NCBI GenBank assembly: GCA_934045075.1
Contig: OW203730.1
Coordinates: 9,724,692-9,788,691 of the forward strand
Length of the DNA stretch: 64,000 nucleotides
Source: Yponomeuta sedellus
Taxonomy: Eukaryota > Arthropoda > Insecta > Lepidoptera > Yponomeutidae
Direction of reading: 5' to 3'
Part shown: positions 40,010 through 51,074 of the stretch, piece after piece
How positions within the stretch are numbered: the first letter of the stretch is position 1
Layout of the letters: each line of letters starts with the position of its first letter
The notes under the pieces: model-generated
The model's input: the letters and a program-made list of their open reading frames with translations, nothing else
Told to the model about the DNA's origin: nothing
Database searches by the model: none
Made by a program: the position numbers and the translations under genes

Positions 40010-40260
40010 AGACCTGAGATTTCCGCACTTAGCCTCATAGTTGGGCCATTGTACGTAGCAAGCGCTGAGGTACGCTAACAACTCAGACACTAGGGTTTCC
40101 TTACGATGTTTTGCTTCACCGTCAGCGAGTAGTATTGCTACTATAATTTCACAAATGTACATAATTTAGAAAACAAAGTCATTGGTACATGCCGGGGTTC
40201 GAACCCACGACCTCCCGATTGAGAAGCCGGCGTTCTACACCACTCCGCTACCACCGCTCT
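40010..40260 (-). mobile_element. SINE-B, near full-length
   Basis: Antisense from TTAGACCTGAGATTTCCGC to the tRNA-like head with B box GGTTCGAACCC and CTACCACCGCTC. The best-preserved SINE-B copy in the window. Confidence 0.85.
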
Positions 40261-40589
40261 TGCCAGCAATGCGTAATAAGTTAGATAGACAGACGGTAAG
40301 GTAGGCATAGACAGTTCACAGCTTACATTTTTCTATATTTTCGTTGCACCTTTTTTTTAACATGGTAAAGTTTGATCCCTCGAAAAGGAACAACAACTTT
40401 TAACGAAAAATATTTCATGTTACGAAAGAAAAATAGCTGATTCATAGAAATCATGCCAGGTTCACGGAACTAGGGAACGCGAAACTCAGTTTCTCAGTTT
40501 TAATAGGCACAGAAAATATCACCGTGGATAGACTTCAATTAGTGCGTGAGTGGCCAAAATGATTAATTTACAATACGAACTATCGTATT

Positions 40590-40860
40590 TTTATTATAAA
40601 ATGTGAAAGTTTGTGAAGATGCTTGTAATTTATTCACGTAATAACGGCTGAGCGGACCAACAGGAAACTTACCATACAGGTAGACAAAGATCAGGGGTAC
40701 TCGGTATCCCGCTAATGCGTTCCCGTGGGATAATATTTTATAGTTACAGTAATTTTTCTCAAGGAAAACTCTATGATGTTTATTTATTACGTTGCCATAG
40801 TAATAAGAACCGTATAAACGGATTTCGTGACAGCATGAAGTTTACCAGGATAGTTAGTTA
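40590..40860 (+). repeat. Family-E repeat copy
   Basis: Shares GTGAAAGTTTGTGAAGATG, CGTAATAACGGCTGAGCGG, CGCTAATGCGTTCCCGTGGGATAAT and GCATGAAGTT with 48675-49300. Confidence 0.65.
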
Positions 40861-41469
40861 TAAATAATTACAAGATATCTGAACGCATAAAATCTGGACC
40901 TATTTTTCTTTGCGTTTGTTGGCTTTCTTGACTAACTTGGCTTTTTTTCTCTCCCGCATATTTTATCGTATTTAATTATTGTAAAAAAAAAGTATGTTAC
41001 ATTCGACACATACTATGGTCTGCAAAGGAAAATAGAACTGACAATATGAAAAAAAATACGGACTTTTTAGACTTAATTTTAGCTGTAATTTTATGGTGAA
41101 AATTGCTGTCAGAAGTTAGCAAATTGTTTCCCTTTCGACAATTAGACTTTTCTTACAAAACACTACTTGCATTACAAAATCACACCTAAAATGATTGACT
41201 TATTGATTTTATTTGTCAAAAGTATACTGATACTCTACGATAATTAAAATATAGCAAAAAGGAAGGTCTAGGCGTACAAGCTATTAAACTTCATATATAT
41301 TTCTGTTTTGCATCATAGCGAGCCTCTAAGCTGGGGAATATTAAAAAGGGCTCAAATCAGTACGTTTAAATATTGAAAGAAGTAAAGATATTTATTAGAT
41401 CACTTTAAAACATCACAAAAAAGAGTAACACAAATAAGAAATAAAAAACAATATACATAAGACAAGATG

Positions 41470-41820
41470 AGATAAGAATATTCTTTATTGTAGACACCAG
41501 AAAATAATTAGTAAGTAACGTCTTCTTTTGTAACTGTTGTCACTGTAAGGCTAAGCGCGCACGGGTTACTTTTGTCACCGTGACCGTTTCGTCACTCTTA
41601 CCAAGACCGTGGATATGTATGGAGATGCGCGTATGTTACAACGTGCCAACTGGCTGACATTTCGCGCATCTCCATACATATCTACGGAGTGACGAAACAG
41701 TCACGGTGACAAAAGTAAACCGTGCGCGCTTAGCTTTACAGTGACAACAGTTACAAAAGAAGAGGTACAATTGGCGGCCTTATTGTTGATAGCAATTTCT
41801 TTCAGGCAACCTTAAATAGG
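41470..41820 (-). repeat. LINE 3' UTR-like repeat, split by a foldback
   Basis: AAGATAAGAATATTCTTTATTG and ACAATTGGCGGCCTTATTG match the contiguous copy at 49306-49430. The foldback at 41521-41763 lies between the two parts. Confidence 0.7.
41521..41763. mobile_element. Foldback MITE (243 bp)
   Basis: Long inverted arms (about 100 bp each, few mismatches) begin TCTTCTTTTGTAACTGTTG and contain CTAAGCGCGCACGG and TTTTGTCACCGTGAC. No ORF. Confidence 0.88.
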
Positions 41821-41829
41821 AAAGATTGC

Positions 41830-42370
41830 AGAAGGAGAAATGGAGACGGGCGTATACGTAATAAAATAAATATAAATATGTACCTACATACAATTTAAGA
41901 GAGATCAAAGTCAGAACGTACACAATGTGGTGTGTCAATGTTGCCACAAATGGCATCTTTTTCAGTGTGGTCTCGGTGAGAAATTGGCCTGACGCTCTCT
42001 GTGCGCCTAATTATTTTGCTTAGCTTGTCCAATTTCCACCGCAGAAACGTGTAACTAAAAGCGAGACTTTACGCCAAAATTAAAGCGACTACATACGCGC
42101 AAAATTAAATCATGTACTGTATAAATTAAGACGTGAAAAGCACACACACGCGATACACACACGATATACTCCTGCTTGTAGATGAAGTAGCAATTGTTTT
42201 CAAAGTAAAAGGATAGTATGACTTTGACCAGACAAATAATGCTCTCTTTCCGGTGCTAAATTGGTTCACCTCGAATAATTTGTTGATAACTTTTTAATGT
42301 CTTGAATATATATAATTTTATTATCTATCAAATGACCGCAATTACCTAAAGTATGATAATGTTATTAACA
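41830..42370. other. No gene recognised
   Basis: AT-rich non-coding. No repeat structure noted. Confidence 0.45.
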
Positions 42371-42379
42371 CTTTCTATG

Positions 42380-42560
42380 CCTCCAGTGCTAGGGCACGGA
42401 TCTCTTCCTGCATCACAGGAAAGTTAGGCCATATTCTACCACGGGGGCTGTCTAGGATTGTAAAACAGTGGCAGGCCTTACTTTCAGAAATTATCAAGCC
42501 GCCCATAGGGCTTCTGAGATGGCTTAACGACTGCCATTACATAACATTACATGAAAAGTA
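42380..42560 (+). repeat. Family-C repeat, truncated
   Basis: GGGCACGGATCTCTTCCTGCATC, TTAGGCCATA and CAAGCCGCCCATAGGGC match 47581-47935 reversed. Ends at about 42550. Confidence 0.75.
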
Positions 42561-42736
42561 TACTAAAGTCATATTCGTTTAAATTATTGCTTTGTTTTTT
42601 GTGCTGTAGTGCATTGAAATCGGTTTTTATTTGTACTTCAAAAATACGTTTCACGATTTCTTATAAAGAATCAAAGAATCACGGAGTCAAAGAATTTTAT
42701 GAATACTACGACTCCGTCAAATGCAAGAATCACGCT

Positions 42737-42955
42737 CGTCGAAGTGCTCGTGGCACCGAGTGTAGCCGAGTGACTGGAATCAATCACTTGGTTTAAGCAA
42801 CAATAGGCGCGGTCAGGTGCTGAATGGGTGACCATGCTGTGGCTAAACTAAACTACCGTTAGTGGCATTTTTTCCGAGCGCTTCGCAAGGTACGTTAAGT
42901 AGTTGGTGCCGGCTGTCACGTAATGGCAGTCGATAAGCCAAGTCGGCCGTATATG
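42737..42955 (-). repeat. Family-C repeat, antisense
   Basis: GTGACTGGAATCAATCACTTGG, AGGCGCGGTCAGGTGC and GTTGGTGCCGGCTGTCACGTAATGGCAGTCG match 47581-47790. Inverted relative to 42380-42560. Confidence 0.75.
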
Positions 42956-42959
42956 CGGT

Positions 42960-44200
42960 TTTATAACTTCTAACATATTTGCATAGTCAACCGCATTCTT
43001 TAAGTCGGTCTGTATCCACAATTTGATTTTAAAATATTTTTTTACTTGTAGAGATGAAATTAATAAGCATGAAATACACATTATTAACATAAAGTCGGAA
43101 TCGATAAAGGGTATATTATTTATTAGACATGCAGTCCGTAGCCATATTTTTATATTGGTTTCTGAACCCAACTTTGAAAAGGCCGTTTGCTGATATACAA
43201 AAGTTTATTGCGAAGATTTATGCACTAGAGAGAAGTTTGCTCTGCAGTCAGTTGAAAGCTACTTAACTTCACTAGAACTCCTCCGTAACTACTCACAAAA
43301 GAACTAACTAAGAACCGGTTTAAAGCTGACTAAAGAATCGTAAATTAGTGAAGTACCCTTTGGGAAAGTAGCTCAAGAAACAATTTAGCTTGAGTTTTTG
43401 TTCAGAATATTGTCGCAGGCTTGAAAGGTCAATAAATCTACATAAATTTGTACGAATTTATATTAAAATAAAACAGGCAATTAAATCCTTGTTATTAATA
43501 GCGCACGCCTTAAATAACTGTTACTTTACCGAAAGAATATTTTTTATGTATTTGTTTCGCCAACACCCTGCACCGTTAAATTATATTAACCAATTAAAGG
43601 AAAAAAATAGCTTTCGCCGAAATAATTTTAAAACAAAACGGCATTGTTACCACGCTTGAAAGTAGGTTTCAACGTTCATAATCACAAAAAACAGGTGAAA
43701 AAATAAAAAAAATAATGTTCACTATATAAACAAAATACTCAATGAACGTCAAAGCTGTCAGTTTTACAGTCAATAGTTTATATGAAGAAGAATATAATAA
43801 AGAAACTCCACTTTTATTCTTTACCAGCTGACCCAGCAATCTTCGTACCGCCTAACAGTCGATTCTTTAAATTTTTTTCTCTCCATAAGAACAATTCTCG
43901 TACTTCAAGGAATATTCTAAAAAAAGAATTAGCGAAATCGGTACAGCTGCTCTCGAGATTTGCGTTTACCAACACATTCAGCGATTACTTTTTATATTAT
44001 AGTTAAAACAGATTTAGACTTAACATACGCTAGACATAATCGTCCCCATTAACATTATTTTAATACCAGACAACTTTGTATTCCAAATAATCCGTAATAT
44101 TATAACATTACGGTTTTTTTGGTACAGAGTATGCTTAACAAAATTTTTTAAATCGCGCCGGTGGTAAATCTAATATATAGTATTTTCTAAGGTTAACACG
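42960..44200. other. No gene recognised
   Basis: AT-rich. Small ORFs of 74-107 codons have no motif support. Confidence 0.5.
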
Positions 44201-44211
44201 AGCTCTAGACA

Positions 44212-44309
44212 TAATTAAAACTGTTTTATACGGATTTTACTCGTTTATTACTCTTTCGTTTATTAAATTTAATAAACGAGTAAAATCCGTATAAAAACAG
44301 TTTTAATTA
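44212..44309. repeat. Near-perfect 39-bp inverted repeat next to a LINE relic
   Basis: Arms 44212-44250 and 44271-44309 match apart from one extra A. The right arm is continuous with LINE coding relic, which suggests the left arm is an inverted copy of LINE 3' sequence. Confidence 0.8.
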
Positions 44310-44380
44310 AATCTAATATATCTTGAGGAATCTTATTGTAGAACCGTAAACAATGCCCAATAAATAATGTATCAACTTAA
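44310..44380 (-). pseudogene. LINE reverse-transcriptase C-terminal relic
   Basis: The - strand reads LRFYNKIPQDILDL, close to 30551-30730. Confidence 0.6.
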
Positions 44381-44734
44381 AACCACTTTTATTTAATTTT
44401 TAACATGGCTTCTCCTATTATACTAAAACATTTTTTCGTGCAAACTCTCCATTATAACAAACATCATCTTGGTCATAAGTATCGTGGGCTTCGTTAGTGT
44501 AAAACCCCGTAATACCATCTCACGAGCACATCAAATTCTGGCTGCCGCACAAAGGAAGCCGATACTATTGTTAACTGAATGAACTTCTGTAATGAATCTC
44601 CTTAAGATGCTTTTCTGCACGAAAGGCTGGGCCACAAGCGGTGAATGTAACAGGAATCCGGCCAAGTGCGAGACGGATTCCCGCACCGAAGGTTCCGTAG
44701 ACAATATTTACACTACATGAGTAAAATAAATAAT

Positions 44735-44880
44735 TTCCACTCAATACAATCTCTTGTCCTGGCCCCAAACTAGGATACCCTGTGCTATGGTAAGCATTTG
44801 TACTAATGTATGGCCTCCAGTGGGAATCGAACCTTTGACCTCCGGCAAGGTAATCAGACTTGACACGCTGGACCGACAAG
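44735..44880 (-). mobile_element. tRNA-derived SINE-I copy
   Basis: CCCCAAACTAGGATACCCTGTGCTATGGTAA plus a head with GTGGGAATCGAACC (B-box relic) and GACACGCTGGACCG. Related heads at 52092-52160 (+) and 63258-63440 (-). Confidence 0.7.
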
Positions 44881-44999
44881 ACCATGTGTTGTATATCTAA
44901 AAAAATTGTGTATTTCTTTCCATTCGCCTCGGAATTCTTTCTTTTTATTTGGCTAATTTTCATCTTATATGTTTTAGTAAGAGTTTGCTCTATGATGTT

Positions 45000-45510
45000 A
45001 CAACGTTTGATACCTACTTGTTTGTATTGACAGGTACAAGTTAAACTCTCTCACCTAGGGTTCCGTATTGCTAAACAATACATTTTGTTCTTATTATTGA
45101 TACTTTTATGGCACTGAAACAAATGAACAATAATGCCAACTTAATGCCATCAGCATTTTCTAATATTCAACCCCAGAAGTCGGAAGAACAATTGCTTTGT
45201 GTTTTATTATATACATATTCAAAACAAGTATTTTATTTCTTTAATATTCCTAATAAAATACTTCTAAATCACTGGTTCAGGATTCCAAGCAGCGCCTGGG
45301 GCAGACTCAGACCTGCCTCAGGCACGACATTTTTTTATATTTACTAATAAGAAAAATCGTAGATTAACAATTGTATAAAAATTGTTACGAATAGCAACTA
45401 AGCACACAAAAAAACAAAACCTGTTAAGTTTGGTTGCTGTTTTTTTTGTGAAAAATCCGGAAGAAGTATTTTGTTAAAACAACCGACTACCTATTAGGAT
45501 TAAATATTTT
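45000..45510. other. No gene recognised
   Basis: A 79-codon ORF (45108-45347) has no motif and no splice support. Confidence 0.45.
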
Positions 45511-45514
45511 TTTA

Positions 45515-45812
45515 TGTAGCCCACAAACGTCCCACTGCAGGGCACAGGCCTTCTCTCTGAGAGAGAAAGAATGGGCCTCAATTATATTGCACGTCCATGC
45601 ACACACTGCGGATTGGCAATTTTAAGCGTTGAGGTAGTTGATCACCTCAGACACTCAGGTTTCCTCATGATGTTTTGCTTCATAGTTAGCGAGTGGTATT
45701 GCTACTAAAACTTAACAATGTGCGTACCTACCATAGAAAACAAAATCATTGTGGAACATGGGATTTGAACCCACAACCTCCCAATTGAAAAGCCGGTATT
45801 CTTCTTAAAATA
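45515..45812 (-). mobile_element. Lepidopteran SINE with RTE-type tail (SINE-J)
   Basis: Antisense. Starts with CCCACTGCAGGGCACAGGCC, continues through GATGTTTTGCTTC and ends in a tRNA-like head with TTTGAACCCACAACC. Its body shares the GATGTTTTGCTTCA block with SINE-B. Confidence 0.7.
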
Positions 45813-45867
45813 TTATTATTATTTATTATTATTATTTATTACTACCAACAGTATTTTCACATGATTA

Positions 45868-46118
45868 TACGATTTTTATTTTTAATGCCCTAACCCGTGC
45901 TAAGGACAAGTTTAAAAAACCTATTTAGAGGCTAAAAATTCCACCCATGCCAGGATTCGAACCCGCGACCTCTGGCTATCAGTGCCAGCGCTCTTTGCAA
46001 CTGAGCTAATGGGCGACTCACCGGCATCAGTGAAATATCGAACCTCTTTACACTATTCTCTGTATTACGTACAGGCAGCGACATCTGGCTGAAGTAAATT
46101 GCATCACTTAGTAGGTAG
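45868..46118 (-). mobile_element. SINE-A copy, antisense
   Basis: Long-tail form: ATTTTTATTTTTAATGCC, then CCTAACCCGTGCTAAGGACAA, tRNA head and body. It breaks at GCATCACTTA, where the 611-bp duplication begins. The left edge carries CACATGA, resembling the 5' head of an adjacent unit. Confidence 0.85.
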
Positions 46119-46719
46119 CCGGGGCTGTAAATTTGGGGCCTTTAAATGTAAGATATAGAAGGACAATCATATAGACAGACAGGAGACAGAGGAGGGACTA
46201 CGGACAGAGTGCGTAGGCTTAGCAATAGTGGGACCCTATTACTAAGGCTTAGTGAGAGGATTCCGTCGGCACCTTTTCCGTACAGAATTGTACGAACGGA
46301 GTTTGGACACAATGATTTCGTAGTTTCCATTAGTTTCGAAATATGGCGGTACCTAAATTTATTTATTTCTTTTTGGGAAACTTAAACGCAGCTTACATAA
46401 ATATATCATATTGTCAGATGGGATATGAACCCTTGTATGTCTCCACTGCTGCGGCACGGATCTCTTCCTGCACCGCAGGAAGGTTAGGCCATACTCCACC
46501 GCGGTGGTCAAGTCCGGGTTGGTGGAGGATTGTAAGCCAGTGGCGGGCCTTACTGTCAGAAATAATCAAGCTGCCCATATGGCCTCTGACATGGCTTAAC
46601 GACCGGGTAACGAGCCGGGACCAATGCCTTAACGTGCCTTGCAAAGCACGGATGCGATCGGAAAAATGCCAGTAGCGGTAGTCGTGGGACGGTCACTCAT
46701 CCAGCACCTGACCGCGCCT
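46109..46719. repeat. 611-bp tandem duplication, unit 1
   Basis: Matches 46720-47330 with about six visible differences. It contains a SINE-A remnant, about 270 bp of unique-looking sequence and a family-C repeat. The 62- and 110-codon ORFs recur in both units and are not genes. Confidence 0.93.
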
Positions 46720-47330
46720 TAGTAGGTAGCCGGGGCTGTAAATTTGGGGCATTTAAATGTAAGATATAGAAGGACAATCATATAGACAGACAGGAGACAG
46801 AGGAGGGACTACGGACAGAGTGCGTAGGCTTAGCAATAGTGGGACCCTATTACTAAGGCTTAGTGAGAGGATTCCGTCGGCACCTTTTCCGTACAGAATT
46901 GTACGAACGGAGTTTGGACACAATGATTTCGTAGTTTCCATTAGTTTCGAAATATGGCGGTATCTAAATTTATTTATTTCTTTTTGGGAAACTTAAACGC
47001 AGCTTACATAAATATATCATATTATCAGATGGGATATGAACCCTTGTATGTCTCCACTGCTGCGGCACGGATCTCTTCCTGCACCGCAGGAAGGTTAGGC
47101 CATACTCCACCGCGGTGGTCAAGTCCGGGTTGGTGGAGGATTGTAAGTCAGTGGCGGGCCTTACTGTCAGAAATAATCAAGCTGCCCATATGGCCTCTGA
47201 CATGGCTTAACGACCGGGTAACGAGCCGGGACCAATGCCTTAACGTGCCTTGCAAAGCACGGATGCGTTCGGAAAAATGCCAGTAGCGGTAGTCGTGGGA
47301 CGGTCACTCATCCAGCACCTGACCGCGCCT
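46720..47330. repeat. 611-bp tandem duplication, unit 2
   Basis: Second unit, beginning TTAGTAGGTAGCCGGGGCTG like unit 1. It is followed by the family-C continuation GTTGCTGTTG. Confidence 0.93.
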
Positions 47331-47331
47331 G

Positions 47332-47580
47332 TTGCTGTTGTCAAATAAATATGAACTCTCAGCTAGAAGTGCGATACTGCACTTTTGAATTTTTCATTTG
47401 CAGTTTTCTCGTGACGGTCTTAGCTGGGCTTTGTTTATTTTTTGTCGGCCTCGAAAAATCAATTGTTTTAAGAGCGAACACTGTCCGGGCTGGGCGTTGC
47501 AGTATACAAAGTGAAGCCATAGAAATCTAATTACAAGTCACAGCAACAAGAAAGAATAAACAAAACAGTAGCATACATGA
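47332..47580. other. No feature recognised
   Basis: Short non-repetitive stretch without ORF. Confidence 0.4.
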
Positions 47581-47935
47581 AGCGCTCGTGGCCTAGGCGA
47601 ACCGAGTGATTGGAATCAATCACTTGGTTAAGCAACAACAGGCGCGGTCAGGTACGGGATGGGTGAGCGTTCCGTGACTACCGCTAGTGGCATTTTTCCG
47701 AGCGCTTCCGTGCTTCGCAAGGCACGTTAAGCCGTTGGTGCCGGCTGTCATGTAATGGTAGTCGTTAAGCCATGTCGGAGGCCTTATGGGCGGCTTGATA
47801 ACTTCTGACAGTAAGGCCCGCCACTGTCTTACAATCCTCCACCAACCCGGACTTGGCCCCCGTGGTGGAGTATGGCCTAACCTTCCTGCCATGCAGGAAG
47901 AGACCCGTGCCCCAGCAGTGGGGACATACAAGGGT
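47581..47935 (-). repeat. Family-C repeat, longest copy (about 355 bp)
   Basis: From AGCGCTCGTGGCCTAGGCG to CCCCAGCAGTGGGGACATAC. It contains the quasi-palindrome GTGATTGGAATCAATCAC. Other copies: 30142, 42380, 42737, 46420, 47031, 55497, 57185. No RNA polymerase III boxes were found, so the class is open. Confidence 0.8.
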
Positions 47936-48001
47936 TGATAACGATAGCATACATGAAAAATAAAACACTCAGAAAATTTGTCATACACGGTAAGCAATAT
48001 A

Positions 48002-48634
48002 CTGGACTAAAGGTGACGTTACACAGTGCGAGCAGCTGATGTGACAGTAGACAGCTACTGTGTCTGTGTACTCGCTTGACAAGGAAAAACAAACCTTAAG
48101 GCGAGGTTACACAGTGCGAGCAGCTGATGTGACAGTAGACAGCTACTGTGTATGTGTACTCGCATGACAGTAGCTCGACTCGCCGTGCTCGGTCACACCA
48201 ATGCAAACTGCTGGCATCGCGGTAGACAGCTACTGTACCAATGAACTCGCATAGTCCAATCATGTCTAGTGCAATGTTGTCGCAAAATACACGAATAAGT
48301 GATCGGAAGTTCACCAGTCCGTCATTTTCACACCAAAACAAAAAACACTGGACCCGGCGTGGGCCTGAGCGTACGAGCTACTGTCATTTCGCAAAATCGA
48401 GCGAGTTGACGACCGAGCGGCTTGCGAGCCGATGCTTGTGGCGTGGTGGGGGAAGGCGAGTAGCGAGTAAAAACAAATAAAGTTGTAGTAACTCGGACGC
48501 GAGCTCCTGACCCACTCGCACATGAGAGTAACACGTATGATGCGGTTACACGGTGTGAGTCGCTGCACCTCAGTAACTGACTAGGTTAGCTCGCATGCCA
48601 GCTCGCACTGTGTAACCAAATCATTAAGGTGATA
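48002..48634. mobile_element. TIR element with duplicated left terminus
   Basis: GGTTACACAGTGCGAGC at about 48104 is matched inverted by GCTCGCACTGTGTAACC at 48601-48617. The left 60-70 bp also occur a second time at about 48011-48075. TTAA lies outside both ends (48096-48099, 48624-48627), and AAGGTGA outside the outermost ends. Internal ORFs overlap without motifs, so the element is non-autonomous. Confidence 0.75.
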
Positions 48635-48674
48635 CACCGCAATCCTGGCTGATAGTTGGCTTGGCAGATAGACT

Positions 48675-48845
48675 TCAACTCTACTAATATTATGAATGTG
48701 AAAGTGAGCGAAAATGTTTGTTATTGAATCTCGCAATAACGGCTTGACTGAGTAACATGAAACTTAGCGAACAGATAGACAAAGATCTGAATTAAGACAT
48801 AATAATGCTTCTTCATATTTCGAAATCGTCATATTTGAAGTTGTT
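48675..48845 (+). repeat. Family-E repeat copy
   Basis: CTACTAATATTATGAATGTG and CGCAATAACGGCTTGACTGAG, matching 40590-40700. Confidence 0.65.
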
Positions 48846-48872
48846 TTGTCAGATGAATATAATGTTGTTTAA

Positions 48873-49300
48873 TCCTACTAATATTATAAACGTGAATGTT
48901 TGTGGAGTTATTTGACGTTCGTTACTCAATCATGCAATAACGGAGTTACATGAAACTTGGCATACAATACAAAATACAATACAATACAAAAAACTTTATT
49001 GTTATAAAAGTGTACAAAAATAGTGCCTGGTCCCCAAACTAGAATACTCTGTATTACGGGTAACCAGACTTCCGCTCAGAAGCGACAATGTAGTTTAAAC
49101 ATAGGACAATTCTTTACAAAGTAGACAATGACTTGAATTGAGACATATGATACTTGATACATATCCCGGTAATGTATTCCCGCGGGATAATATTTTATTG
49201 TTACCGTGTTGTTACCGTAACCTTTTTTCAAGCTTTGCGTTGCCATGGTGACAACAGTCGAATAAAGGGATTCTGTGGCTGTACAAAGTTCAACAGGGCT
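48873..49300 (+). repeat. Family-E repeat copy interrupted by a SINE-like segment
   Basis: CCTACTAATATTATAAACGTG start and CCCGCGGGATAATATTTTATTG end. About 48966-49118 is foreign (AATACAATACAA run, then CTGGTCCCCAAACTAGAATACTC, SINE-I-like). Confidence 0.65.
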
Positions 49301-49305
49301 ATAAG

Positions 49306-49430
49306 ATAAGAATATTCTTTATTGTACACTGGAAAAAACACAAATACAAAACAATAGCAAATATACATAGTACAATTGGCGGCCTTATTGCTAAAAGCAA
49401 TTTCTTCCAGACAACCTTGCTATATTTGAA
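49306..49430 (-). repeat. LINE 3' UTR-like repeat, uninterrupted copy
   Basis: Contiguous version of the sequence split at 41470-41820. Confidence 0.7.
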
Positions 49431-49454
49431 AGCTATATTTGAAACTTTAAGGCT

Positions 49455-49565
49455 GGCATTCAGAGACGAAAACTGGAGCTAAGACCGGTCTCAGAAATGT
49501 CAAATGTACGTAATTTGGACATTTGTAAGACCAGTCTGCTTAGTTTTCGTCTCTGAATGTCAACA
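49455..49565. mobile_element. Short foldback MITE (about 111 bp)
   Basis: Ends GGCATTCAGAGACGAAAACT and its inverted near-copy at 49542-49561. Flanked by TAAGGCT on both sides (49448-49454, 49566-49572), a possible target duplication. Confidence 0.75.
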
Positions 49566-49813
49566 TAAGGCTATAACTTCACATATGAAAAAAATCTTTA
49601 TATAAGTTTGTAAACAAACATATAGGTTTTTACTACCTTGCCTAATGAAATAAAACCTAGCTTTATTTTTACGTTTCTTTGGAAACTATTTCGAAGGTAA
49701 TAGGAATAAATATATTGTGTTGATTTGTCGGGCGTAGTTTAAACAAATATTATTGTTAGTACAAGTACTACAGCAAAACAAACCTATTTTCTTCGTACTT
49801 TACATGCTTACTT

Positions 49814-49845
49814 TAAAAACCTATTTAGAGGCTAAAAAATGTAAA
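49814..49845 (-). mobile_element. Tiny SINE-A insertion (32 bp) with target duplication
   Basis: TAAAAACCTATTTAGAGGC plus a few bases, bounded by ATGCTTACTT at 49804-49813 and 49846-49855. Severely 5' truncated, and its 3' end is the same internal SINE position used at 17927 and 37232. Confidence 0.85.
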
Positions 49846-49859
49846 ATGCTTACTTAACA

Positions 49860-50298
49860 TTTTGTAGTACTGACAAATAATCGCTTATTACGCTGGAGAT
49901 GCTGGAAATTTATTGGGAAGCCTTTGAGACTCCAAAAATTAAGGCACAATTTATGATTTACAAATTGATTTTAACACAACAATGCTTTGAAGGAACAATC
50001 AGTATCTCGAGCAAGACAAATGGATGGTCTTTGTAGTCTTTTATGTCCAAATTCAAGAAATAATGTTGCTGCTGTTTCTATTAGATCCGAGCGGTGGTAG
50101 CTCAGCCGACAGACCTACTCTTTGTATTGGAGTCGTGTAAAATTGTGAGTTGCTAAGGACGATTTTGGAATTATTTTGTGATTATATTTTTTATATAGTA
50201 AAGAAAATTATTATTAATGATCTTTGCTTCAACAAAAACTAAGTATAGCGTTAACTATTCGTGTGAGATTAGACAGGTCTAGTGAAAAGTGGTCTTAG
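49860..50298. other. No gene recognised
   Basis: AT-rich, with a possible tRNA-like relic near 50090-50130 (GAGCGGTGGTAGCTCAGCCG) that lacks a B box. Confidence 0.4.
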
Positions 50299-50303
50299 TA
50301 TAA

Positions 50304-51063
50304 CCATAGACAAAGAAGATATAAGACTATCATAGCCTATACAAAAACCGTAGCTCGGAATTTAGTTATGAGTAAGTCTACTAGATGACGCTAGAGGTAT
50401 TCTTGAAGCCTTCATTGACCATTTTAACGATAATCATAGAAACTGCTCGTAAGCTTAAAATGCAAGCTCTTGTAAAAGTTCACATTAGTAGCGCAAGATG
50501 GCGTTACCACATCTCCGAAATAGGTATTTCGTTCCCCAAACGGAAATTTTCTTTGTTTTTAGCTTATAATTTAATGTACGTTTTAACCCATAACTCATTT
50601 GCAAAAAATTGGTTTCAGTAGGTTGATAGTGCGAAAGTTGTAAGTGTTTTTCACTGCTTTGTGTGTGACCCCGTGTTTGAACCTGGACTCCGTTACTCCC
50701 GCCTACCCTGTTACTTATGCTATCTCGACCTGGAATCCGATCAAAGCCTTCAATGTTTATTTTGTGTTTTTTTTTGTCCAATCTAAATGAAAATGGGCAC
50801 AAATGATCTTAGTCAAAATTTATGAAACACTTAAGTATTTCACCGTTTATCGAAATTCACTATTCACTTTCAGCTCCAAACGGGGTTATTTGTCTGCTGC
50901 CATCTATTGTCGTTTCAAGTATTATTTAGTTATTTTATTTCCTCAAAGTGGCGCTTTTCGTCGTGGCATTTTTTGGAAACCTATAATTAGCTCAAAGTAC
51001 AGCGCCATCTGGATTTAAGACGGTTTTTTGATGCTACGCTCTCTTGTATGGGCTATACCTTCT
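50304..51063. mobile_element. TIR element (760 bp), non-autonomous
   Basis: Inverted termini CCATAGACAAAGAAGATATA (left) and, reversed, CCATAGACAAAGAAGGTATA (right). Flanked by TATAA at 50299-50303 and 51064-51068. Internal small ORFs lack motifs. Confidence 0.82.
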
Positions 51064-51074
51064 TTGTCTATGGT

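Noticed and set aside
46142..47286. Duplicated 62- and 110-codon ORFs as paralogous genes
   Set aside because: Both fall within the 611-bp tandem duplication and overlap repeat families. No domain or start support.
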